From: VRUE01 sp963844395
GTDB lineage: Bacteria; Actinomycetota; Thermoleophilia; Solirubrobacterales; 70-9
Direction of reading: 5' to 3'
DNA: 64,000 nt
Assembly: GCA_963844395.1 (NCBI GenBank)
Contig: CAWJNX010000002.1
Coordinates: 62,001-126,000, forward strand
Part shown: positions 18,291 through 32,959 of the stretch, in pieces
How positions within the stretch are numbered: position 1 is the first letter of the stretch
Layout: each line of letters opens with the position of its first letter
Made by a program: the position numbers and the translations under genes
Notes under the pieces: generated by a model
What the model was told of the DNA's origin: nothing
The model's database searches: none
What the model saw: only the letters and a program-made list of their open reading frames with translations

Positions 18291-18311
18291 GGAGGGGTCG
18301 GGGTGCCCCTC
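18291..18311. repeat. Partial GGGTGCCC-type hairpin
   Basis: GGAGGGGTCGGGGTGCCCCTC resembles one arm of copies A and B without the matching partner. It lies between the ATPase stop and copy B and probably is a remnant of the same repeat family. Confidence 0.5.
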
Positions 18312-18331
18312 TTGCACCGCGAGCTATAGAA

Positions 18332-18450
18332 GGAGGGGATGGGTGTCCCTCCCGCGCAGCGGCGTCCTGTTTTTCGCACAGACCACTCAACGAGAGCGGC
18401 AGCGCGACCGGCGAAAAACCCAGCAAGCGGGAGGGACACCCATCCCCTCC
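18332..18450. repeat. Palindromic repeat with GGGTGTCCC core, copy B
   Basis: Arms GGAGGGGATGGGTGTCCCTC (18332-18351) and their inverse (18431-18450), with interior pair TTTTTCGC/GCGAAAAA. The interior (CGCGCAGCGGCGTCCTG, CGCGACCGGCGAAAA) matches copy A inverted. It lies 6 bases from the rpoC stop, between convergent genes, so it may serve as a terminator for both. Confidence 0.8.
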
Positions 18451-18456
18451 CCCCGC

Positions 18457-26075
<7,619 letters not shown>

Positions 26076-26187
26076 AGTCGGCGACTCCTCGGAAGGTCAG
26101 AGGGACGTGGATACTGCGCAGATATGGGCAGGGGATGACAACAGGCGCGCGACCGCGAAAAATAACACACGCGGCGCGCCGGCTGTC

Positions 26188-26210
26188 ACCGGCGGGGGGA
26201 AACCGCCGGT
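26188..26210 (-). promoter_or_regulatory. Hairpin between rplL and rpoB (possible attenuator)
   Basis: Read toward rpoB, ACCGGCGG-TTTCCCC-CCGCCGGT forms a strong stem 8 bases after the rplL stop, followed by a second GC stem (GCCGGCGCGCC) and a TTATTTTT stretch. The rplL-rpoB gap is a classical attenuation or processing point in bacteria; the T-rich stretch favours partial termination. Not experimentally supported here. Confidence 0.55.
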
Positions 26211-26218
26211 TTTGCGGG

Positions 26219-26617
26219 CTATTTGAGCTCGACCGTGGCCCCCGCCTCCTCGAGTTCCCCTTTGATCTTCTCGGCTTCGTCGCGCTCGACGCCCTCTTTG
26301 ATCGCTTTCGGGGCCTCGTCGACGATCGCCTTGGCCTCTTTGAGGCCGAGCCCGGTGGCGGCGCGGACGACCTTGATCACCGGCACTTTCTGGCCGCCGA
26401 CCTCGGTCAGCACTACGTCCACGGTCGAGGCCTCTTCGGCACCGCCGTCGCCGTCGCCCGCCGGGGCGCCGGCCGCAGCCGGCGCAGCAGCGGCGACCGC
26501 GGTCGCGGAGACGCCAAACTCCTCCTCGAGCGCTTTGATCCGCTCGGAAAGCTCCAGGACCGAGATGCTTTTCAGCTCCTCGATCCAATCCTCGGTTGAA
26601 ACCGCTTTGGTAGCCAT
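26219..26617 (-). CDS. rplL: Ribosomal protein L7/L12
   Basis: 132 residues, intact. The N-terminal dimerisation domain (WIEELKSISVLELSERIKAL), an Ala/Gly-rich hinge (AAAAPAAAGAPAGDGDGGAE) and the factor-binding C-terminal domain (VIKVVRAATGLGLKEAKAIV) are all visible. L12 forms the ribosomal stalk that recruits translation GTPases. It follows rplJ by 17 bases. Confidence 0.98.
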   Translation of the reverse strand: MATKAVSTEDWIEELKSISVLELSERIKALEEEFGVSATAVAAAAPAAAGAPAGDGDGGAEEASTVDVVLTEVGGQKVPVIKVVRAATGLGLKEAKAIVDEAPKAIKEGVERDEAEKIKGELEEAGATVELK

Positions 26618-26634
26618 CTACTCCTCTTCCTCGC

Positions 26635-27396
26635 TTAGTCGTCGTCTGCAGAATCAGAAGTCTCTTTGTCGTCGCCCTCAGCTTGCGAGGGTTCCTCTGC
26701 GGGCGGCTCGGCCTCCGCCCCGCTCTCCGTAGGTGGCTCCTCGGCCGGGACATCGGCGTGCCCCTCATCCTCATCGTCCGTGGGTGGCGCGGGGGTGGGC
26801 TCCTCGCCCGCAGCCTGCGAGGACGAGGAGCCTCCCCCGCGACAGGACCCGCGGCCACGGCGCTTGGTGCCTCGCCGGTAACCAACCCTTTCTCGGCGAT
26901 CTGGCCCAACTGCAAGCGCAAGACCCTGGATCATCGACCCGAGCCCGCGGACCAGGCCAGTCAGCGGGCTGGCGACGACGCCCGCGAGCTGGCCATTCAG
27001 CACGTCGCGGCTGGGGAGGCGGGCGATCGATTTGAACTTCTCCTCGTCGAGGGCGAGGCTGTCCATGAAGCCGCCCTTGAAGACGAGGACGTCGTTCTCT
27101 TTGGTGAAGGTCGAGATCGTCTTCGCCGCCTGCGCGGTGTCGCCGCGGACGAAGGTGAGTGCGGTCGGGCCCTCGAGCAACTCGTCGAGCCGGTCCTCGC
27201 CGGCTTTCTCGGCGGCGATTTTGGTCAGCCGGTTCTTGACGACCCGGAAGCTGGCGTCGGCGTCGCGCAGTTTGCTGCGCAGCTCCGCTGCCTGGGGGAC
27301 GCTGATGCCCCGGTAGTCGACCGCGAAGATCGCCTCGGCCGCCTCGATGTCGGCGGCGATCTCCTCAATGGCTTGTGCCTTCTGGTCTCTGTTCAT
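26635..27396 (-). CDS. rplJ: Ribosomal protein L10 with acidic C-terminal extension; two compensating indels
   Basis: MNRDQKAQAIEEIAADIEAA starts at 27396. Residues 1-165 are standard L10 (FAVDYRGISVPQAAELRSKL, VVKNRLTKIAAEK, GLVRGLGSMIQGL). Reading straight through stays open, but the segment after IQGLAL is scrambled. One extra base near 26914 and one missing base near 26840 give QLGQIAEKGLVTGEAPSAVA and restore the frame. An unusual tail of about 65 residues rich in Glu/Asp/Pro/Ser follows (PPTDDEDEGHADVPAEEPPT). Part of it (26778-26854) is the inverted-repeat element also present in rpsQ. L10 anchors the L12 stalk. Confidence 0.93.
   Translation of the reverse strand: MNRDQKAQAIEEIAADIEAAEAIFAVDYRGISVPQAAELRSKLRDADASFRVVKNRLTKIAAEKAGEDRLDELLEGPTALTFVRGDTAQAAKTISTFTKENDVLVFKGGFMDSLALDEEKFKSIARLPSRDVLNGQLAGVVASPLTGLVRGLGSMIQGLALAVGPDRRERVGYRRGTKRRGRGSCRGGGSSSSQAAGEEPTPAPPTDDEDEGHADVPAEEPPTESGAEAEPPAEEPSQAEGDDKETSDSADDD
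26778..26854. repeat. Inverted-repeat element, copy 2 (inside rplJ)
   Basis: 77 bp, ends CCGTGGGT and ACCCGCGG, inner stem GGCTCCTCG/CGAGGAcGAGGAG, and the conserved 18-mer CCGCGACAGGACCCGCGG at 26837-26854. It matches copy 1 in rpsQ at most positions and in the same reading frame, encoding AGPVAG...SSSSQAAGEEPT. The surrounding L10 core lacks similarity to rpsQ, so the match is confined to the element and its immediate edges. Confidence 0.7.
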
Positions 27397-27401
27397 AGTT
27401 C

Positions 27402-27505
27402 ACCTGCACCGGGCTTCCACTGCCGACGGGCAAAAGCGATGTCGCACATCGACCGGATTTCGGCCCACCGGCGGCTGCCGGTGGTCTCGGGTTCGCGGCG
27501 GCGCA
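27402..27505 (-). ncRNA. L10 leader (rplJ 5' regulatory RNA)
   Basis: Between the inferred rplA stop (27508) and the rplJ ATG, the minus strand contains AGACCACCGGCAGCCGCCGG as a stem start and ends with GGAAGCCCGGTGCAGG, the hallmark L10-binding element seen in L10 leaders (Rfam L10_leader). Free L10(-L12) binds this RNA and represses rplJL. The conserved elements are seen directly; the full fold was not computed. Confidence 0.75.
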
Positions 27506-27507
27506 GT

Positions 27508-28295
27508 CTAGGCGGTCGCCGGCTCCTCTGCGGGCTGGGCTTGCTCGCCCTCCGCCGCCTGGGGCTGCTCGCCGGCCGGGCCGCCGCGCCGCCGCCCGCC
27601 TCGCGTTCCTTCGTCTTCGATGCGTCGACCTTGATGCCCGGGCCCATCGTCGTCGTCAGCGTCGCCGAGAGGATGTAGCGACCCTTCGAGGAGGACGGCT
27701 TGGCGCGGACGATCTCGTCGATCACCGCCATGAAGTTGTCGAGCAGTTTCTGCTCGTCGAAGCTCGCCTTGCCGATCGTCATGTGGACGATCGCCTGGCG
27801 GTCGGTGCGGTACTCGACCTTGCCCGACTTCGTCTCGCCGACGGCCTTCTCGACGTCGTCGGTGACGGTGCCCACCTTCGGGTTCGGCATCTTGCCCTGC
27901 GGGCCGAGCACGCGGCCGAGCTGGCCGACCGTTTTCATCATCGCCGGGGTCGAGATCGCCACGTCGAAGTCGGTCCAGCCCTCCTGGACTTTCTTCGCCA
28001 GGTCGTCGCCGCCGACGAAGTCCGCACCGGCCGACTCGGCGTCGCGGGCCTGCTGGCCCTGGGCGAAGACGGCGACCGTGACGTCCTTGCCGAGGCCGTG
28101 CGGGAGGGCGAGGGTGCCGCGCAGCTGCTCCTCGGCGTGGCGGACGTTGACGCCGAGCCGCAGGTGCAGCTCGACCGTCTCGTCGAAGCCGGCGCTCGCC
28201 GTCTCTTTGATCAGCGAGATCGCCTCGGCGGGCGGGTAGGCGTGGGTGCGCTGCACCTTGCCGAGCTGTTTGCGGTAGCGCTTGCCGTGGGCCAT
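27508..28295 (-). CDS. rplA: Ribosomal protein L1, frame break in the C-terminal tail
   Basis: MAHGKRYRKQLGKVQRTHAY starts at 28295. The L1 signature (KVGTVTDDVEKAVGETKSGK, and TPAMMKTVGQLGRVLGPQGK-MPNPK) is intact. After TKEREAGGG the raw frame turns into Arg/Pro-rich text and stays open into rplJ. The alternative frame gives an Ala/Glu/Gln tail (GPAGEQPQAAEGEQAQPAEE) with a stop at 27508, leaving room for the L10 leader. I infer an indel near 27585. L1 forms the mobile stalk at the E site. Confidence 0.9.
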
Positions 28296-28299
28296 CGGT

Positions 28300-28723
28300 C
28301 TATTTGACGTCCACGCCCATCGAGCGGGCGGTGCCGGCGATGATCTTCGAGGCGGCGTCGAGGTCGTTGGCGTTGAGGTCGGACATCTTGCGCTCCGCGA
28401 TCTGGCGGATCTGGTCCATCGAGATCGTGCCGACTTTGTTGACGTGCGGCTCGCCGGAGCCCTTCGGGATCCCGATCGCTTCGCGGATCAGCACCGCGGC
28501 CGGCGGCGTCTTGGTGACGAAGTCGAAGGAGCGGTCCTCGTAGACGGTGATTTCGACCGGGATGATCGTGCCGCCCTCGCCCTGGGTCTGGGCGTTGAAG
28601 GCTTTGCAGAAGTCCATGATCGCGACGCCGTGCTGGCCCAGCGCCGGGACCGACCGGCGGCGCCGGGTTGGCGTTGCCGGCCTGGATCTGCAGCTTGATC
28701 GTGGTGAGGACTTTCTTGGCCAT
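28300..28723 (-). CDS. rplK: Ribosomal protein L11, frame break near 28647
   Basis: MAKKVLTTIKLQIQAGNANP at 28723, then after PPVGP one extra base in a CCC run near 28647 must be removed to reach ALGQHGVAIMDFCKAFNAQT and the rest to the stop at 28300. Corrected length is 140 residues, as expected. The C-terminal rRNA-binding domain (TKTPPAAVLIREAIGIPKGS) is intact. L11 is the thiostrepton-site protein and the stringent-response sensor on the ribosome. rplA follows after four bases. Confidence 0.94.
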
Positions 28724-28751
28724 CGGGTTGGGGAGGGTAGCGGCCGGAGCC

Positions 28752-29276
28752 TTAAATCTTCTTGACCTGGTCGTAGTTGACCTCGACCGGCGTCTCGCGG
28801 CCGAAGATCGAGACCAGCACCTTGAGTTTGGCGGCGTCCTCGTTGATCTCGGCGATCTCGCCGGAGAAGTCCGAGAGCGGGCCGGAGATCACCTTGACCG
28901 ACTCGCCGATCGAGAACTGCGCCTGGGTGCGCGGCCGCTCGGCGGTCTCGCGGTGCAGGAGGCGGTCGACCTCGGGTTTGGAGAGCGGCACCGGCTTGTT
29001 GCGTGAGCCGACGAAGCCGGTCACGCCGGGGGTGTTCTTGACCAGGCCCCAGGCGTCGTCGGTCATCTCCATGTTGACCAGGACGTAGCCGGGCATCGTC
29101 CGTTTCTCCTTCGACTCTTTCTGGCCTTCTTTGTTGAGCTCCATCACCTGCTCGGTGGGGACGACGACCTGCCGCACGTTGCGGTTCTGGCTCATCGTCT
29201 GCACCCGGTGCTCGAGGTTGTGCTTGACCTTGTTCTCGTGCCCGGAGTAGGTGTTGATCACGTACCAGCGATACAT
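28752..29276 (-). CDS. nusG: Transcription termination/antitermination factor NusG
   Basis: 174 residues, intact. The NGN domain begins MYRWYVINTYSGHENKVKHN and includes the PGYVLVNMEMTDDAWGLVKN and TPGVTGFVG segments. The C-terminal KOW domain is GESVKVISGPLSDFSGEIAE. NusG binds the RNA polymerase clamp and couples it to Rho or to S10 on the ribosome. It lies in the standard secE-nusG-rplK order. Gaps on both sides are 28 to 49 bases. Confidence 0.98.
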   Translation of the reverse strand: MYRWYVINTYSGHENKVKHNLEHRVQTMSQNRNVRQVVVPTEQVMELNKEGQKESKEKRTMPGYVLVNMEMTDDAWGLVKNTPGVTGFVGSRNKPVPLSKPEVDRLLHRETAERPRTQAQFSIGESVKVISGPLSDFSGEIAEINEDAAKLKVLVSIFGRETPVEVNYDQVKKI

Positions 29277-29325
29277 CTGAGGAGGCTCTCTTCCTTCGGG
29301 GTTTGTCGGGTATCCGGCGGAGCGC

Positions 29326-29850
29326 CTAGAGGATCCGCTGGATCAAGAAGTTGAATGCGGCGTCGAGGGCGCCGAGATAGGCGGCGGCGACCGCTACGAA
29401 GACGATCGTCACCGCGGTCGCCTGGACGAGCGTGTCGCGGTCGGGCCACTGGACTTTGCGCAGCTCCGCCCAGCAGGAGGCGAGGAAGCCCATGACGCCG
29501 CCCCGCTGGCGCTCCACCTGGGCCTGCTTCTGGCGCTTTGCCAGCTGCTCGCTCTCCTTGCGCTTACGCTCCTCGCGCTGGCGCTTCTCGGCTTCTTTGG
29601 CTTCTTTGGCCTCGGCGCGGCGCTGGGCGCGGCTCGGCTTAGGCGCGTCAGGAGTCTCGAGCTGGGTTTCGGGCGCGCCGGCAGCGATTCCGGCCTCGAC
29701 CGCCTCGACCTCGGCCACCTCGCCCGAGACACCGAGCTGGGTGTCCTGCTGGGCGCGGGACTCGGCCTGGCGCTCGGCGCCGCCGCGCTTCTGCTCTTCG
29801 GCTTCGCGGGCGCGGCGCTCGGCCTTGCGCTGTGCGCGCGTCTTCGCCAT
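29326..29850 (-). CDS. secE: Preprotein translocase subunit SecE with long charged N-terminus
   Basis: 174 residues. The last 60 are the SecE core: an amphipathic helix (WAELRKVQWPDRDTLVQATA) and one transmembrane helix (AVTIVFVAVAAAYLGALDAA). The first 110 residues are a highly charged Arg/Glu/Lys/Ala-rich extension, far longer than in most SecE proteins. SecE clamps SecY in the export channel. It starts six bases after rpmG and precedes nusG. Confidence 0.95.
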   Translation of the reverse strand: MAKTRAQRKAERRAREAEEQKRGGAERQAESRAQQDTQLGVSGEVAEVEAVEAGIAAGAPETQLETPDAPKPSRAQRRAEAKEAKEAEKRQREERKRKESEQLAKRQKQAQVERQRGGVMGFLASCWAELRKVQWPDRDTLVQATAVTIVFVAVAAAYLGALDAAFNFLIQRIL

Positions 29851-29856
29851 CGTCGC

Positions 29857-30021
29857 CTACCGGGTCTCCTTGTGGGCGGTGTGGCGACCGCACCAGCGGC
29901 AGAACTTGCGCAGCTCGACGCGGTCCGGCGAGTTTCGCCGCGACTTGTTGGTCTGATAGTTGCGCCGCTTGCAGTCTTCGCAAGCCAGCGTCACCGCAAT
30001 GCGGACATCTCCGCGAGCCAT
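29857..30021 (-). CDS. rpmG: Ribosomal protein L33 (zinc-binding form)
   Basis: ATG 30021 is preceded by GAGGGAGAA. The 54-residue product MARGDVRIAVTLACEDCKRR has two CxxC pairs (CEDC, CRWC), the zinc-binding form of L33, and ends CGRHTAHKETR. It heads the rpmG-secE-nusG-rplK group as in many actinobacteria. No tRNA gene lies directly next to it here. Confidence 0.96.
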   Translation of the reverse strand: MARGDVRIAVTLACEDCKRRNYQTNKSRRNSPDRVELRKFCRWCGRHTAHKETR

Positions 30022-30053
30022 TTCTCCCTCGTCGATACGAAGTCGTTACAAGG

Positions 30054-30080
30054 AAAAGCCTCGGGCCCAGGGCGCGAGGC
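30054..30080 (-). terminator. Intrinsic terminator between the acyl-CoA dehydrogenase gene and rpmG
   Basis: On the minus strand GCCTCG-CGCCCTGGGCC-CGAGGC is followed directly by TTTTCCTT, a good intrinsic terminator for transcription coming from the dehydrogenase gene and a boundary before the rpmG promoter region. Confidence 0.65.
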
Positions 30081-30117
30081 TGAGGCGAAGAATAGCGCTC
30101 GGCGCGCCGCGGGGCCC

Positions 30118-30154
30118 GAAGGGTTTTACCGGCTATGGCCGGCACAACCCTTCG
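30118..30154. terminator. Additional hairpin after the acyl-CoA dehydrogenase gene
   Basis: CGAAGGGTT...AACCCTTCG encloses a smaller CCGGC/GCCGG stem, 17 bases beyond the dehydrogenase stop. It may act with the next hairpin to end that transcript. Confidence 0.45.
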
Positions 30155-30170
30155 AGTTTCGCTCCAGGGC

Positions 30171-31313
30171 TCAGAGCCCGAAGGTCTTGGCGATGATGTT
30201 GCGCTGGATCTCCGAGGTGCCGCCATAGATGGTCGAGACCATCGCGGTGCGGACCAGGCGCTCCATGTCGTACTCGGACGCGTAGCCGTAGCCGCCCATC
30301 ATCTGCATCCCGTCGACCGCCGCCCGTTTGGTCACCTCGGTCACGTACAGCTTCACCATCGAGGCCTCGCGCGGCAGCATCTGGTCGGGGTCCTCGTCGG
30401 TCAGCGCGGCGACCCAGCGGGTCATCAGACGGGCCGCCTCGATCTCGGTCGCCATGTCGGCGATCTTGTGCTGGAGCGCCTGGAAGGTGCCGATCGGGCG
30501 GCCGAACTGCTTGCGTTCCTTGACGTAGACGATCACCTCGTCGAAGACGAGCTGGGCGATGCCGAGCATCGTCGCAGCGAGGATCAGGCGCTCGACGTTG
30601 AGTCCGGCCATCAGCTGCGTCCAGCCCTGGTCGACATCGCCGAGGACCGCCTCGGCCGGCGCCTCGACGTCGGTCAGGTAGAGGTGGTTGGTCTCCTCGC
30701 CGCCCATCGTCTTGATCGGGATGATCTCGAGGCCATCGGTCTCGCGCGGTACCCAGATCATCGAGAGGCCGTCGTGCTTGTTGGGCCCCTTGGCGGTGCG
30801 GCAGACGACCAGGATGTGGTCGGCGATGTGGGCGTTGGAGATGAAGACCTTCTGGCCGTTGAGGACGAAGCCGCCGTCGACTTGCTCGGCCGAGGTGGTG
30901 AGGGCGCCGACGTCGGAGCCGGCCTCGGGCTCGGTCATCGCGATCGCCTCAACCGCGCCGGCGGCGATCCCGCCGAGTATCTCCTGCTTCTGGTCCTCCG
31001 TGCCGAAGCGCTTGGTCGCACCGGCGACGATCAGGGTCGTCGCGTAACCGCCGATCGGGGCCAGAGCGCGCGAGGTCTCCTCCATGAAGATGCAGGCGTC
31101 GAGCATCGAGCCTCCGGAACCGCCGTACTCCTCTGGAATCGTGATCCCGAGCCAGCCCAGCTCGGCCATCTGCCTGTAGATGGTGTCGTTGTGGTGCTTG
31201 CGGTAACCATCAGTGAGGCGCTCGCGCTGGTCGCGCGTGCCGCACTCGTGGTCGCAGAAGCGCCGGATCGCGTCGACGAAGTCCTCCTGCTCGTCGCTGA
31301 GCGAGAAATCCAT
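30171..31313 (-). CDS. Acyl-CoA dehydrogenase family protein
   Basis: 380 residues from ATG 31313 (MDFSLSDEQEDFVDAIRRFC). The ACAD signatures AMTEPEAGSDVGALTT (FAD-binding loop) and QMMGGYGYASEYDMERLVRT (C-terminal signature) are intact, as is KERKQFGRPIGTFQALQHKI. The segment IYGGTSEIQRNIIAK is the usual end. It would remove two hydrogens from an acyl-CoA thioester, passing electrons through FAD to ETF. Chain length and pathway cannot be told. It is monocistronic by spacing and sits upstream of rpmG. Confidence 0.93.
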   Translation of the reverse strand: MDFSLSDEQEDFVDAIRRFCDHECGTRDQRERLTDGYRKHHNDTIYRQMAELGWLGITIPEEYGGSGGSMLDACIFMEETSRALAPIGGYATTLIVAGATKRFGTEDQKQEILGGIAAGAVEAIAMTEPEAGSDVGALTTSAEQVDGGFVLNGQKVFISNAHIADHILVVCRTAKGPNKHDGLSMIWVPRETDGLEIIPIKTMGGEETNHLYLTDVEAPAEAVLGDVDQGWTQLMAGLNVERLILAATMLGIAQLVFDEVIVYVKERKQFGRPIGTFQALQHKIADMATEIEAARLMTRWVAALTDEDPDQMLPREASMVKLYVTEVTKRAAVDGMQMMGGYGYASEYDMERLVRTAMVSTIYGGTSEIQRNIIAKTFGL

Positions 31314-31353
31314 TGGCGGGCAGCCTAAACGAGCGAGACCTACGATTGCTCGC

Positions 31354-31824
31354 CTAGCCGGAGGCGGCGATCTGCTTCGCTGCGGCGGCGCCGACGTATG
31401 GCGTGAGGGCGAACTCGACTGCCTGTGGGGCGATGGCGGGAAGCTCAGCCAGACGGTCGCGCTCGAGCCGCTCTGTAACCAACATGACGATGCTCCAGGC
31501 CACTGCACGCTCGGTCAGCTCCGGCAGTTCCCGACCTTCGGGCCACTCGTCACGGCCGGAAGCGAATCCGTCTGCGATGTAGGCAAGCAGGCGCTGGTGG
31601 CGGGCAAGGCCATCGGGGCCGGCTGCCAGCGCGTCCCTTGTCAGCATCCTCGCGCCGTCCGGATCCTCGACGGCGAACTCGAACCCGGCCCGGATCGCCG
31701 CGGCGATCTTCCACGGCCACTCGGATCGTGTCGCGCAGGCCTCCTCGACGCGGATCTGAAAACGGGCAAATGACGCCTCGAAAGCGGCGCCAAAGTCATC
31801 TGGAGGATGCCCGATATCTTCCAT
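31354..31824 (-). CDS. TetR-like ligand-domain protein lacking the DNA-binding domain
   Basis: 156 residues starting MEDIGHPPDDFGAAFEASFA at ATG 31824. The helical pattern (WPWKIAAAIRAGFEFAVEDP, DGARMLTRDALAAG, LARHQRLLAYIADGF) is that of the C-terminal domain of TetR/AcrR regulators, but no N-terminal helix-turn-helix is found in any frame immediately upstream. The start is supported by a consensus -10 box about 30 bases upstream. It may be a stand-alone ligand-binding or dimer-poisoning protein; the assignment is by pattern only. Confidence 0.65.
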   Translation of the reverse strand: MEDIGHPPDDFGAAFEASFARFQIRVEEACATRSEWPWKIAAAIRAGFEFAVEDPDGARMLTRDALAAGPDGLARHQRLLAYIADGFASGRDEWPEGRELPELTERAVAWSIVMLVTERLERDRLAELPAIAPQAVEFALTPYVGAAAAKQIAASG

Positions 31825-31854
31825 GCCCTGTTCGGCCCCGCGCCCGAGCCGGTC

Positions 31855-31860
31855 ATTATA
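31855..31860 (-). promoter_or_regulatory. Consensus -10 box (TATAAT)
   Basis: TATAAT lies in an AT-rich stretch (GATAGATATGTTTATAATGA) 31 bases before the ATG at 31824, implying a 5' leader of about 24 bases. No good -35 was found. Such a sequence is conspicuous in this GC-rich DNA. Confidence 0.55.
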
Positions 31861-31930
31861 AACATATCTATCTGTTGAGCTGACCGGTCGGTGGCTTGCA
31901 CGCGGCCAAATCGGTTCGACGGTGCGCGCC

Positions 31931-32437
31931 TCAGGCGCCGTCGAATAGCGCTTCGACGAAGAAGCGTGCGGCGGGGTCGAGCCTGTCGCCATAGGTCCGC
32001 TCGGCGACCGCCAGGACTTCGTCAGCACGATCGAGGCCAAGCTCGCGGGCAAGTAGCCGCAGGTCGTCCTCATCCTCCCCGACTCGGTGTGCCAGGACCT
32101 TGAGCGCGAGCAGGGTCTCTGCGGACGCGGCCAAGCAACGCAACCCAGGAAGGTCGAGCACGGGAATCGCCGTGGGATCCTCTCCCGCGAGAAATCCCTT
32201 GACGGCGTCGTTGAGCCAGCCCGCTGGAAGCCCACGCTCCTGGGCCACCACTGCGGCTGCCTCGTACACAGTGCCCTTCGGCTCGAAGACCGCGTCGATG
32301 TCGCGCGTCGCACGGCGCTCGTCGAACGCCAGCGCGATCGCCGCGCCTCCCACGACGTACATCTCGGCGGTAATGCCCTGCTGCTCGAGCTCCGCCGCCA
32401 GAGCGGTCAGGGCATCGACGATCTCCTCGCGGTCCAC
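31931..32437 (-). CDS. Nucleotidyltransferase-fold protein (DUF6036-like)
   Basis: 168 residues beginning V/MDREEIVDALTALAAELEQQ. The motif YVVGGAAIALAFDERRATRD-IDAVFEP has the GG...DxD pattern of minimal nucleotidyltransferases, as in DUF6036 proteins of toxin-antitoxin-like loci. It overlaps or abuts the upstream gene by a few bases (stop of that gene at 32441), so the two form a pair. Likely transfers a nucleotide to a protein or tRNA target; this is inferred from the fold only. Confidence 0.75.
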   Translation of the reverse strand: MDREEIVDALTALAAELEQQGITAEMYVVGGAAIALAFDERRATRDIDAVFEPKGTVYEAAAVVAQERGLPAGWLNDAVKGFLAGEDPTAIPVLDLPGLRCLAASAETLLALKVLAHRVGEDEDDLRLLARELGLDRADEVLAVAERTYGDRLDPAARFFVEALFDGA

Positions 32438-32440
32438 CGA

Positions 32441-32875
32441 TCAGATCCGGTGCAGTGAGCGCTCGGGCAGGAAGACGCCTCGGCGGCGGAAAGCGGCCGG
32501 CGCTTGCGCGATGGCCAACGCACGGAAGCCGGGAGTCGAACTGACGAACCAGAAGCGGTCGAGAAAGCGGCCTGGCTCCACCGACCAGGCCGGACGACTC
32601 AAGCCATGTGCCACGGCGAGGTGCTCGGCCAGGGCCCCGAGGTACGCATCGATACGAGCCTCCCCGCTCTCCGCCGGTCGATCCGCGATCGCCTCGGCCC
32701 GCGAGCGGTCGTCGGCCCTGAGCGCGAACTCGTCCAGGAACTCGCGGGTCGCGTGCTGGAAATCCTCTCCGGCACGGGCTCGCCGAGCCACCTCGGCAAG
32801 CGTTTGAGTCAGGCTCTCAGGCGCGGGGGGATGCGCGGTCAGCCACTCCGACTGCGTGTTCAGCGCTTCTGCCAT
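32441..32875 (-). CDS. Unknown partner of the DUF6036-like nucleotidyltransferase
   Basis: About 144 residues from ATG 32875 (MAEALNTQSEWLTAHPPAPE). Predominantly helical and charged (EVARRARAGEDFQHATREFL, AEAIADRPAESGEARIDAYL), ending with PGFRALAIAQAPAAFRRRGV. No catalytic motif, membrane segment or DNA-binding motif recognised. Its stop lies 3 bases before the next start, so it is cotranscribed and probably the partner (antitoxin or regulator) of the nucleotidyltransferase. A downstream-facing function is not assigned. Confidence 0.6.
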   Translation of the reverse strand: MAEALNTQSEWLTAHPPAPESLTQTLAEVARRARAGEDFQHATREFLDEFALRADDRSRAEAIADRPAESGEARIDAYLGALAEHLAVAHGLSRPAWSVEPGRFLDRFWFVSSTPGFRALAIAQAPAAFRRRGVFLPERSLHRI

Positions 32876-32959
32876 CGCGTTGCGAATGGTAGGCGGCGGT
32901 GCGGCCGGCCCATGCACCCGCGGGCGGATCGCGCCTGCAACCCCAGAACCGGGTATCGC

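Noticed and set aside
27393..27507. Continuation of rplA through to the rplJ start
   Set aside because: The frame there is Arg/Pro-rich and overlaps conserved L10-leader elements; the alternative frame gives a typical tail and a stop at 27508.
29276..29860. tRNA-Trp next to secE, as in many bacteria
   Set aside because: The gaps around secE and nusG are short and contain no cloverleaf sequence.
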